A DNA stretch of 24,978 bases from assembly GCA_031281385.1 (NCBI GenBank), contig JAITFL010000155.1, positions 1 through 24,978 of the forward strand, read 5' to 3'. The translations under genes were made by a program, and so were the position numbers. A model generated the notes under the pieces. The model saw nothing but the letters and a program-made list of their open reading frames with translations. It had not been told where the DNA came from and did not search any database. How positions within the stretch are numbered: the stretch's first letter is position 1; each line of letters opens with the position of its first letter. Shown in pieces: positions 6,834-12,924 of this stretch. This DNA comes from Holophagales bacterium (GTDB taxonomy: Bacteria; Acidobacteriota; Holophagae; Holophagales; Holophagaceae).

Positions 6834-7472
6834 CTATTCAGATAGACGGCCATGGGTTTGTTGTTCTCTCGCGACTAGGTGGGCCTTGAGGTAGAGGCCC
6901 GCGCACCCCTCCAGCACTTCTTGGTCGGAGAGTCCGTTTTTTTTGCCCATCGCCTGGACTGCTTTCAGCTGTCTGTCGTTTAGCGCCACGGTGGTGGTCT
7001 CTGACCCCGCTCCGCGCCTTTTCTCTTTGAGCTCCGCTGCTTCCACTGCCACCCATTCTGTCGTCACCTTGTTGTCCAAGACGAACTGCACTCCTTTCCT
7101 GACCCATTTCGCCATGCCCCTCTTCTCGATGAAGCGGCGCATCTCTTCCATTGTTTTCGGGTCGAGCTTTAGGCCCCTTACGTGCGTCGCTTTGTCCATC
7201 TCGGCTCTTTGTGGCGGTATGTCAATGATTTTCCGAAGCGCTTTTGCCAGCGCCTCGGGCGGCGGCGCGCCGGCCTTTGGCCCTGCCTCCCACGTCGCAT
7301 TCTCTGGGGCGGTTGCCTGGGTTGCCGGTGCCGGCGGCGCGCCTTGCCCAGTTGCTTCGGCATCGAAGAACGGCCTTCCAGGCGCCCTCAGAGCTGCGTC
7401 TGTGCCATTGAGCACATCCGGTTCCTGCGACACCCGTGCTAGAACGTCAGCATGTCTAGGCATTTTGCTCAC
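6834..7472 (-). CDS. Putative partition/DNA-binding partner of ParA
   Basis: A 212-residue protein with no certain family. The N-terminal half is proline/alanine rich (about 30-75) and looks disordered. Two later segments fit the ribbon-helix-helix pattern of a short strand, a helix, a turn and a second helix: about 96-133 (VRGLKLDPKTMEEM...AKWVRKGVQFVL) and 158-198 (TTTVALNDRQLKAV...GLSDQEVLEGC). Two such units in one chain could form a pseudo-dimer on DNA. The start is GTG at 7472, overlapping the parA stop by 17 bases, or ATG at 7463 behind GGTGAG. A ribbon-helix-helix protein directly downstream of parA is the layout of type Ib partition systems, where it is the centromere-binding protein. 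This role is inferred. Confidence 0.6.
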   Translation of the reverse strand: MSKMPRHADVLARVSQEPDVLNGTDAALRAPGRPFFDAEATGQGAPPAPATQATAPENATWEAGPKAGAPPPEALAKALRKIIDIPPQRAEMDKATHVRGLKLDPKTMEEMRRFIEKRGMAKWVRKGVQFVLDNKVTTEWVAVEAAELKEKRRGAGSETTTVALNDRQLKAVQAMGKKNGLSDQEVLEGCAGLYLKAHLVAREQQTHGRLSE

Positions 7473-8493
7473 CGTCCCTTTCCATTATCATTTTTTTGGC
7501 CTTTTCCAGCTCCGCCCTGAATTCCTCGTCCTTCAGGAACGAGTTTTCCATTATCGTCACGGCCACGCGCTCAATCTCCTCGATGGCCGTCTTGGTCACT
7601 TTGGCTACGCTGGGGCTTGGCTTCTGTCTGCCCGCGCCCTCCATGATCCTGTACAGGCCCATGTGGAGCCCGCCTTCCGGCAGCTGCCAGCGCGCGCTGG
7701 GCATCACCGGCTTCCCGTCAGCCGTGAATGGGCGGTTGCTGGTCATTAATGTCGGCATGTGCCTAACCTGGGCTATCACCGGCACATCGGTCGCAATCTG
7801 TATTCTAACCAGCTCGTCGAATGCGTCCTTGCCCGCCGCCGACTTCTCGTCCACTTTGTTGGCCAGGAAGCCCGTCACCTTGATCCCGCTTGCTTTCAGC
7901 TGGTTCACCACATCAGTTTCCATGGACAGGTTCTCGGCCTTTTGGCAGTCGCTTATCACGACGACGGAGGTGCAGGTCGGGAGCAGCGCCATGACCAGGG
8001 AGTCACGTATGGCCCCAGGCAGGTCCAGCATGGCTATGTCCCAGCCGAGCAGCCGCCCGATGTCGTCCAGCATGGGGTCGCCCACCATCCTGTAGGATTC
8101 GGGGGTACCCATCGGATATGAGGTCTGGAAGCCTTTTCCAAGCTCCCCGGCGCAGGACATGAATTCTATGCAGCCGTCGTCGCCCTCCCAGCTTGGGATC
8201 ACATGTATTTTTCTCACGCAGTTCCGTATCGCGTCTTCGTACAGTTCAAGGTTGCTTGCCGTGCGAGGGTCCAGCTTGGTCGCTATCGCGTTCCAGATGC
8301 CCTTGTGCTGCCACTCGAAGTCAGGCGTGTAGCTCCAAGCCAGCGACCTTTGGTCGGTGTCTGCGGCTATGACTCCCACTTTCAGGAGCGGGAAGATTTT
8401 TTTGATGGCGGCGGCGATGATGGGGGTCACCGTGCTCTTCCCTACTCCGCCTTTTCCGTTGTAGACTGCGATGGTTTCTAGTTTTCTTCTCAT
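7456..8493 (-). CDS. ParA-family partition ATPase
   Basis: Predicted nucleoid-bound ATPase that segregates plasmids or element DNA. The deviant Walker A KGGVGKST lies at residues 14-21 of the 345-residue form; the A' motif is VIAADTDQRS; IAMLDLPG is the Walker B-like strand. I chose ATG 8493 because AAGGAG lies five bases upstream and the ATPase fold begins immediately. The frame is open for another 61 codons through a 12-bp repeat array (a Lys-Gln-Ile/Thr-Ser/Asn run), but that part looks like DNA repeats rather than protein. It lacks the N-terminal helix-turn-helix of type Ia ParA. The next gene overlaps by 17 bases and may encode the partner. Helper or regulatory ATPase roles other than partition are possible. 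Confidence 0.85.
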   Translation of the reverse strand: MRRKLETIAVYNGKGGVGKSTVTPIIAAAIKKIFPLLKVGVIAADTDQRSLAWSYTPDFEWQHKGIWNAIATKLDPRTASNLELYEDAIRNCVRKIHVIPSWEGDDGCIEFMSCAGELGKGFQTSYPMGTPESYRMVGDPMLDDIGRLLGWDIAMLDLPGAIRDSLVMALLPTCTSVVVISDCQKAENLSMETDVVNQLKASGIKVTGFLANKVDEKSAAGKDAFDELVRIQIATDVPVIAQVRHMPTLMTSNRPFTADGKPVMPSARWQLPEGGLHMGLYRIMEGAGRQKPSPSVAKVTKTAIEEIERVAVTIMENSFLKDEEFRAELEKAKKMIMERDGEQNA

Positions 8494-8513
8494 TCTGTCT
8501 CCTTGTTGTTGAT

Positions 8514-8670
8514 CTGGTTTGTTGGTTTGTTTGTTGGTTTGTTTGCTGATTTGTTTGCTGGTTTGTTTGCTGATTTGTTTGCTGGTTTGTTTGCTGATTT
8601 GTTTGCTGATTTGTTTGTTGATTTGTTTGCTGATTTGTTTGCTGATTTGTTTGTTGATTTGTTTGCTGGT
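8514..8670 (+). repeat. Array of about twelve 12-bp tandem repeats upstream of parA
   Basis: Twelve full units follow the pattern G(C/T)TG(A/G)TTTGTTT with exact 12-base spacing from 8521 to 8664, plus partial units at both ends. Variation is limited to two transition positions. It ends about 20 bases before the parA start codon. Iteron arrays beside type Ib parA genes act as centromeres and repressor sites; this fits but is untested. As 12 is a multiple of three, all frames stay open, which creates artefactual long ORFs on both strands. Confidence 0.9.
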
Positions 8671-8671
8671 C

Positions 8672-8696
8672 GGCAAGTAGGTCGATGTTACTTGCC
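8672..8696. promoter_or_regulatory. 8-bp inverted repeat beside the iteron array
   Basis: GGCAAGTA (8672-8679) and TACTTGCC (8689-8696) are perfect reverse complements with a nine-base centre. They touch the promoter-side end of the 12-bp array, upstream of parA. This is a plausible operator dyad; no clear -35/-10 pair was seen with it. Confidence 0.45.
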
Positions 8697-8813
8697 AGCG
8701 GGAAGCCCCCCATTTTTCTCGGCCCGCCCGCCATAATCAGTCGGGGGCCGCCAACGTGGCATTGATCCTCGCCAATTCTTTTGAAAGACCTGAAGCGGAG
8801 AAACGACGCGTTC

Positions 8814-9623
8814 CTAGTTCGTCACGGCCGGGGGATTCTGGTTCGTCATTGCCCCGCTCGAGGAGAAATTTTTCTGAATGAGAGCGGCTGCATCTTTGGC
8901 TACCAAAGATATGAGTATGCTGACAGGGTTTTTTCGTTGAGCATCGAAAACAGGCTTTTTCCGATTCGCGACTAGCCAGCGGACCAGGGCCCTTAGCTCA
9001 TCGCCGTCCCAGCCAGCCAAACACCCTCGCATCCATTCGTCCACCTCCCACTCCGACCAAACCACCCTTTCCCCGTCTTCGCGAAGGCGCGCTTGGGGCG
9101 GGAAGATGCCTTCATTGACCATCGCATGGATCGTCGTTTTGCAGATGGTGGTTTTTTTCACCACTTCATAGCGCGTAAGGAATTGCTCTTTTTTGCCCAT
9201 TGTCTTATGTTGAGCGTCCTCGAGGCTTTCCCCGCGATCACCGCAAGCGGGCGGCTCTCGCTGCGCGACGAGCCGGCCAACCAGGGCCCTCATTTGGTCC
9301 TCGCTGTAGCCGCCTTGGCGTGCGAGCTGCCACTCGCGGACTTCAGAAGCGACCCACGCAACCTTCTTGGGGCCGGCGTGTATCTGCGGGGGAAAGAGGC
9401 CTTCCTTGATCATTTTGTAGATGGTCTGCACGGAGAACGCGACTCTCGCCGAAACCGATTTCATTTCAATGAAGATGAGCCCTTGGTCCATCGGCGCCTC
9501 GGGTCCATGGGTTTTCGATCTGGGCTTTCTTCGCGGCGGCCGTTCCGCGCCGAGGTCATTTTCTCTGGGGATGATATCTTCGGGTACACGGCTCAGGAGC
9601 CGGTCGTCTTGCGATGGCCTCAT
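8814..9623 (-). CDS. Tandem double AlpA/excisionase-like DNA-binding protein
   Basis: Carries two winged-helix units of the AlpA/MerR-like excisionase type, which usually occur singly in proteins of about 70 residues. Unit 1 (about 54-98) has VQTIYKMIKEGLFPPQ and a VAW...EVREW end; unit 2 (about 147-198) has KTTIHAMVNEGIFPPQ and VVWSEWEVDEW. Each is followed by a matching helix, MRALVGRLVAQR and LRALVRWLVANR, so the duplicated module is about 70 residues. The basic N-terminus and the last 50 residues are unassigned. The start has GGGGAGG eight bases upstream and overlaps the preceding ORF as ATGA. In P4-like satellites AlpA activates integrase or excision genes; here it is in the leftward operon facing the repressor. 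Role inferred. Confidence 0.8.
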   Translation of the reverse strand: MRPSQDDRLLSRVPEDIIPRENDLGAERPPRRKPRSKTHGPEAPMDQGLIFIEMKSVSARVAFSVQTIYKMIKEGLFPPQIHAGPKKVAWVASEVREWQLARQGGYSEDQMRALVGRLVAQREPPACGDRGESLEDAQHKTMGKKEQFLTRYEVVKKTTICKTTIHAMVNEGIFPPQARLREDGERVVWSEWEVDEWMRGCLAGWDGDELRALVRWLVANRKKPVFDAQRKNPVSILISLVAKDAAALIQKNFSSSGAMTNQNPPAVTN

Positions 9624-9796
9624 GGCTTCGCCTCCCCGGCCCTGTCCGGCCGGCCTGCCCTGCTTTGGTCTGTTGCTGACAATGGCTTGTCCATTTGTCC
9701 ACCTCCTTGGGAATCGCTGCTGCTGGCGCCGCTGGCTTGTGGGATCAAGAGTTGCGGCCCCGTTTCTTTTTTGCGGTTGATTTTTGGCTGGGCCAT
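9620..9796 (-). CDS. Small hypothetical protein, first gene of leftward operon
   Basis: A 58-residue basic, Ser/Gln/Gly-rich product without a recognised domain. ATG 9796 is preferred because GGGAGG lies four to five bases before it. The frame is also open from a GTG at 9934, which would give 104 residues but lacks a convincing ribosome binding site. Its stop overlaps the start of the double-AlpA gene (ATGA, 9620-9623), the main support for its being translated. It occupies the position of cro-like or leader genes in phage control regions, but no helix-turn-helix is evident. Confidence 0.45.
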   Translation of the reverse strand: MAQPKINRKKETGPQLLIPQASGASSSDSQGGGQMDKPLSATDQSRAGRPDRAGEAKP

Positions 9797-9940
9797 CGGG
9801 CCTCCCTGGTCTTTGGCGGTATCTCGATTTGAATTTCTACAATGTTTTCTAATGTCCTTTTGATGCCCATTGGGGAAATTGTTAACTGCCTCTTGAATTT
9901 TCCTGTGGCTTGTGGCATCATAATGTACTCCCACCCTGAT

Positions 9941-9992
9941 TAGAATTGTAGGGTAAATTTTCTACCAATGCAACACAATTTTTAGAAAATTT
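9941..9992. promoter_or_regulatory. Candidate operator region for the CI-like repressor
   Basis: AAATTTTCTA (9955-9964) and TAGAAAATTT (9983-9992) form a perfect 10-bp inverted repeat with an 18-base gap. A related half-site TAGAATTG begins at 9941, and AATTGT (9944-9949) pairs with ACAATT (9975-9980). The decamer AAATTTTCTA recurs exactly at 10130-10139 inside the repressor gene, and weaker TTTCTA forms lie at 9832-9839 and 9844-9851. This layout fits cooperative repressor binding. Confidence 0.6.
9945..9973 (-). promoter_or_regulatory. Putative leftward promoter of the AlpA operon
   Basis: On the minus strand, TTGCAT (9968-9973) and TACAAT (9945-9950) are spaced by 17 bases, close to a sigma70 -35/-10 pair; the -10 matches five of six positions, the -35 only three. 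The operator half-site at 9955-9964 lies within the spacer, so bound repressor would block the promoter. Confidence 0.5.
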
Positions 9993-10000
9993 CAAAAAAT

Positions 10001-10675
10001 ATGAACACAACCGTCTCTGAGAGGCTTGCGCAAGCCAGGAAAGTGCTGGGGCTCTCCCTTAGGGAGTTCGCAGCACCATTGGGTGTCCATCTCACCGCCG
10101 TCCGCTATTGGGAATCAGGGCAGATTAAGAAATTTTCTAAGTCCCATGCCCTGGCCATTGAACAGGCTTTCAACGTTTCTGCCGAATGGCTATTGGAGGG
10201 CAAAGGCGAGATGATGACTCCGGAAGACGAAGAGCGGCCTCCCGATAGTCCAGAGCCTCCCATGGTGCGCATCAAGCATGTTTGCTTGTACCCAAGACAG
10301 GCAAACGCCACCGGCGCTATGGAGCCAAGCCCGGGGATGGCCAAATTCATTGCCTTCCCGGTTAATTGGCTCCAAGAAAAAATAGGCGTCCACCAGAAGA
10401 AACTGTGTCTTGTCACAGTGGAGGGCGACGCCATGCTGCCGACGCTTGCGCCGGGGGATATGGTCATGATTGACACAACCGCATCGGAGGCAGAGTTTAA
10501 AGAAGGCATCTGGGCCTTCCAGCTGCAGAAATCATCTTACATCAAACGATTGCAGCAGGTCGGGGAAACGCGATACCGCGCAGTAAGCGACAACCAGCAA
10601 TATCCGCCAGTAGAATTTGATAGTGCGGAAGCGAATTTTCAAGGCCGTGTCGTTTGGTATAGCAAATTCATTTGA
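10001..10675 (+). CDS. CI-like XRE/S24-fold repressor lacking the catalytic serine
   Basis: Predicted master repressor of the element. An XRE helix-turn-helix lies at about 5-65 (SLREFAAPLGVH...VRYWESG) and a LexA/CI-like S24 domain at about 115-224. The usual GDSM nucleophile motif reads GDAM, with A144 in place of serine, while the general-base lysine (K182 in YIKRL) and the PTLAPGD motif remain. Self-cleavage should therefore be impossible, and induction through RecA/SOS is unlikely by that route. The fold may serve only for dimerisation. The gene is divergent from the AlpA operon across 9935-10000, which holds inverted repeats. No clear ribosome binding site precedes ATG 10001, so the transcript may be leaderless or poorly translated. 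Confidence 0.9.
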   Translation: MNTTVSERLAQARKVLGLSLREFAAPLGVHLTAVRYWESGQIKKFSKSHALAIEQAFNVSAEWLLEGKGEMMTPEDEERPPDSPEPPMVRIKHVCLYPRQANATGAMEPSPGMAKFIAFPVNWLQEKIGVHQKKLCLVTVEGDAMLPTLAPGDMVMIDTTASEAEFKEGIWAFQLQKSSYIKRLQQVGETRYRAVSDNQQYPPVEFDSAEANFQGRVVWYSKFI

Positions 10676-10728
10676 TCCCCGCCCCGCCTGATGGCCGACC
10701 AGGTCTTCCACCCTTTCCGCAGGCCGCG

Positions 10729-11937
10729 CTACTCGACCTCCCCCCTTTTCAGCTTGTCCAGGTAGTCAGCCCAGGCTTGCATCATCTCTTTTCGCTGCTC
10801 TAGGAATTGGGTGCGGTCGTAGGATTCACCGAGGTTCTCGCGGGTCTTGTGGGAAAGCTGCCGTTCGATAAATTGAGGATCAAAGCGCAACCGCTCAGCC
10901 AGAATCGTCCTAGCCATCGCCCTAAACCCGTGCAGGGTGATTTCCGTGCTGGTGTCAAAGCCGAGCGTCTGTAGGGCTACGTTGAGGGCCGGCTCGCTCA
11001 GGGGCCGGCCGGAGCGCATGCCGGGGAAGACATACTCTCCGTCGCCAGTCAATTGCTGTATGTCCTGCAATATGGCAAGCGCTTGGGTGGACAGTGGCAC
11101 GACCAGCTTGCGCCCGACAGGGGAGCTTTTCTTCTGCTTCGAGTAGATGAATACCCACTCTCTGCGCTCTAGGTCGATGTCTTTCCATCTGGCGTGCCTC
11201 AGTTCGTTGGGCCGGACGAACACTAGCGGGGCTATGGCCAGGGCGCAGCGGACTACGTGGGTCCCCTTGTAGCAGTCTATGGCCTTCAGGAGGCCGGCCA
11301 CTTTCTCCGGGTCCGTCAGGCTGGGGAACGGCTTTGAGGGGTGTGGCTTCAGTGCGCCACGGAGGTCGGGACAAGGGTCTCTCTCAGCCCTTCCGGTTGC
11401 TATGGCATAACGCATGATCAGGCTTATGGAGATGTTTATCTTGTGGGCAGCACTTATCGCGCCCCTGGCCTCTACGCGGCGGCAGACCGCCAGAACGTCA
11501 GGGGCTTTCAACTCTGCGACTGGAATGCGGCCTATGTACGGGAACACGTCCCTCTCAAGCTGCTTCATTGCTTTTACTGTATATATCTCCGACTTCTCCA
11601 GCCTCCAGTTCTCGTGCCACTCGCGGGCCAGCACTTCAAAGGAGTTCTCGGCAATGCCGCGCTTTGCTGACTTGGCCGCCTTTTTCGCCGCCGACGGGTC
11701 AATGCCGTTGGCCAGCATCTTGCGGGCCTCAAAGTGCCGCTGCCTTGCGTCCTGCAGGGAAATTTCCGGGTACCTGCCTATGGCGAGGCGCTTCTCCTTG
11801 TCGTTGAAGTGGTATTTGTAGCGCCAGAGCCTGCCCCCGCTCGGCTGTATTTCGATGTACAGCCCCCCTCCGTCGAACAGCCTGTATGGCTTTTCTGCCG
11901 GTTTGGCGCGTTTGATTCCCAAGTCTGTCAGCCCCAT
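10729..11937 (-). CDS. P4-type tyrosine integrase
   Basis: Integrase of the P4/prophage-island family, which typically inserts elements into tRNA genes. The N-terminal DUF4102-type arm-binding domain is recognisable (MGLTDLGIKRAKPAEKPY, then LFDGGGLYIEI and RLAIGRYPEISLQDAR). Catalytic residues, in numbering from an upstream Met 12 codons earlier, are R254 (VFVRPNELRH), H348-x-x-R351 (HGFRAMART), H375 (LSHK) and Y385 (ESYDRTQ). I chose ATG 11937 because family members begin there and GGGAG precedes it; an upstream ATG at 11973 is in frame. It converges with the repressor gene (53-base gap) and lies at the right end of the element. No tRNA gene or att repeat was found next to it in this window. 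Confidence 0.93.
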   Translation of the reverse strand: MGLTDLGIKRAKPAEKPYRLFDGGGLYIEIQPSGGRLWRYKYHFNDKEKRLAIGRYPEISLQDARQRHFEARKMLANGIDPSAAKKAAKSAKRGIAENSFEVLAREWHENWRLEKSEIYTVKAMKQLERDVFPYIGRIPVAELKAPDVLAVCRRVEARGAISAAHKINISISLIMRYAIATGRAERDPCPDLRGALKPHPSKPFPSLTDPEKVAGLLKAIDCYKGTHVVRCALAIAPLVFVRPNELRHARWKDIDLERREWVFIYSKQKKSSPVGRKLVVPLSTQALAILQDIQQLTGDGEYVFPGMRSGRPLSEPALNVALQTLGFDTSTEITLHGFRAMARTILAERLRFDPQFIERQLSHKTRENLGESYDRTQFLEQRKEMMQAWADYLDKLKRGEVE

Positions 11938-12287
11938 GCTTGCTCTCCCGTGGTTTTGTGTGTTTGGGGGCATGCCGATTTCTGATTCCGAAAATGCCCC
12001 AAATGACGCCCCAAAAAAGGTGCTATTTTTAGTATATCAGAAAGGACTGGGCTGGCCCGCAAAATGGGAAAAACCTTTGTGCGAGATGCGTATTTTGAGT
12101 TTTTCGGATTCGCTTGGACAGCCATTTTATAGCCCGCCCGAATGCTGAACCATACGCCCGACAACCCCATTGTGCCGATTGGTCACGCAGCGCGGTCATG
12201 CGCTGCTTCAGCACGGGAGAAAGACGTTGCGGCCTTGGGGGTTTTCCACCGGGTCTTGGAAAAGCTTATTAAATGCTAACTGGGGAT
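11938..12287. other. Gene-free region right of the P4-type integrase
   Basis: No gene is supported. Near the integrase start, GCCCCAAA occurs twice (about 11995-12014), a possible integrase arm motif. A perfect 7-bp hairpin lies at 12187-12206. The right part enters the palindromic element at 12231-12340. An element boundary is expected in this interval, but I could not identify an attachment core. Confidence 0.45.
12187..12206. repeat. Perfect 7-bp hairpin, six-base loop
   Basis: GCAGCGC (12187-12193) and GCGCTGC (12200-12206) are separated by GGTCAT. There is no T-tract. It resembles the short-loop hairpins of the 19.3-19.6 kb array in style. Confidence 0.5.
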
Positions 12288-12340
12288 TCATTCAGGGCGG
12301 CCTCGCATGCGAGTCCACCCTTCATTACTCCCCAGACCCC
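12231..12340 (-). repeat. Symmetric palindromic element, copy 1
   Basis: CTGGGGA (12280-12286) and TCCCCAG (12329-12335) flank the self-complementary 12-mer CTCGCATGCGAG (12302-12313). In reverse complement the whole segment aligns with 16063-16173, including GGGGTCTGGGGAGTA, GAATCCCCAGT, AGCAT, TTTTCC and AAGGCCG. The pairing bases are conserved while the spacers vary, as in a structured repeat. Confidence 0.75.
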
Positions 12341-12479
12341 ATGTACTCGCTTCGCCTACTGCCCTATGTAGGGGCTGATACATGGGCATGGCTTCGATGA
12401 ACTGGTGGTATTTCGGAATGACATTTACATCCCCTTTAAGCAGGTACGAAACAATGTTGCTGTCGAGGGCGTAGATCAT
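12288..12479 (-). pseudogene. Truncated VapC-like PIN-domain toxin
   Basis: The first 30 residues (MIYALDSNIVSYLLKGD...) are a typical PIN-domain ribonuclease N-terminus with the first metal-binding aspartate D6. After IEA, at the 37-bp repeat, similarity ends; the frame runs through repeat DNA and stops at 63 residues, against about 130 for complete VapC toxins. The remaining acidic residues of the active site are absent, so nuclease activity is not expected. Its ATG overlaps the antitoxin stop as ATGA (12476-12479), the normal coupling of such modules. Confidence 0.8.
12366..12402 (+). repeat. 37-bp direct repeat flanking the toxin-antitoxin module, left copy
   Basis: ATGTAGGGGCTGATAC followed by GGGCATG and CTTCGATG matches 12871-12907 with only a few differences. 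It overlaps the point where the VapC reading frame stops resembling a PIN domain, so it probably coincides with the break that truncated the toxin. Confidence 0.75.
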
Positions 12480-12769
12480 ATATCCAATTCCCTAGTGATA
12501 TTCACCCGCTTGGCAAGCATCGCATCAAACTCTTCATCCAATGTTTCGTCTTTTATCTTGGCTAGGTCAGCAAGAAATTCCTCAAAAGCGTCTATCCGAG
12601 CCTGTTTTCGGTCAATCGCATCATCGTGGGTTTTGCCCTGAGGTTCGCTTGATGTAATCGCGCAAAGAACTGTAACGAAAATACTTGCGTTCTCTGGCAG
12701 GACAGCGTTTCCTAAAATCACGGGCTGGCCGTTGCGGATCTGCCCCGCATACGTTTGATAAGTTTCCAT
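12476..12769 (-). CDS. VapB-like antitoxin
   Basis: A 97-residue protein starting METYQTYAGQIRNGQPVI, which resembles short antitoxins beginning with a Tyr/Gly-rich strand, an NG(R/Q) turn and a LPENA.IFVTVL strand, often paired with PIN toxins. The second half is charged and helical (about 45-97), suited to wrapping a toxin. ATG 12769 is preferred over an upstream in-frame start because GGGGGAG sits just before it. The stop overlaps the truncated vapC start. The toxin is broken, so the antitoxin may be a relic or may act on a toxin encoded elsewhere. The family call rests on pattern and context. Confidence 0.6.
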   Translation of the reverse strand: METYQTYAGQIRNGQPVILGNAVLPENASIFVTVLCAITSSEPQGKTHDDAIDRKQARIDAFEEFLADLAKIKDETLDEEFDAMLAKRVNITRELDI

Positions 12770-12870
12770 TGCGCTCCCCCTTTTCTTGTATTGTGCTGGG
12801 CCAAGCACAGCCAGCGTGTTTAATTATAGCCAAGCGGCAGGAAAAAAAGGCGGGTCACGCATAAAAGCGG

Positions 12871-12907
12871 CATGTAGGGGCTGATACCCGGGCATGACTT
12901 CGATGGG
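12871..12907 (+). repeat. 37-bp direct repeat flanking the toxin-antitoxin module, right copy
   Basis: Partner of 12366-12402, in the same orientation, 505 bases away. It lies between the antitoxin gene and the addA stop codon. Recombination between the copies would remove the module. Confidence 0.75.
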
Positions 12908-12924
12908 CGCGGGGATAAAAATGG

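Noticed and set aside
6519..6845. 108-residue plus-strand ORF in the gene-poor gap
   Set aside because: No domain, no good ribosome binding site, arginine/alanine-rich shadow-like composition, and it overlaps the end of a better-supported gene.
6943..7749. 268-residue plus-strand ORF over the parA region
   Set aside because: Antisense shadow; its composition mirrors the minus-strand genes and it lacks domains.
8514..8670. Possible CRISPR array
   Set aside because: Units are 12 bp without spacers and no cas genes are nearby.
8494..8676. N-terminal Lys-Gln-rich extension of ParA and a 137-residue Thr-Asn-Gln ORF on the minus strand
   Set aside because: Both are readings of the 12-bp repeat array. 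A strong ribosome binding site precedes ATG 8493, where the ATPase fold begins.
8503..8736. Plus-strand hydrophobic ORF with repeated Leu-Phe-Ala residues
   Set aside because: It looks like a membrane peptide only because the repeat has no stop codons; there is no ribosome binding site and no relation to neighbours.
10676..10728. Terminator between the repressor and the P4-type integrase
   Set aside because: The 53-base gap is GC-rich but shows no convincing stem-loop with a T-run.
12187..12206. Intrinsic terminator for a gene near 12.2 kb
   Set aside because: The hairpin lacks a T-tract and no gene ends there on either strand.
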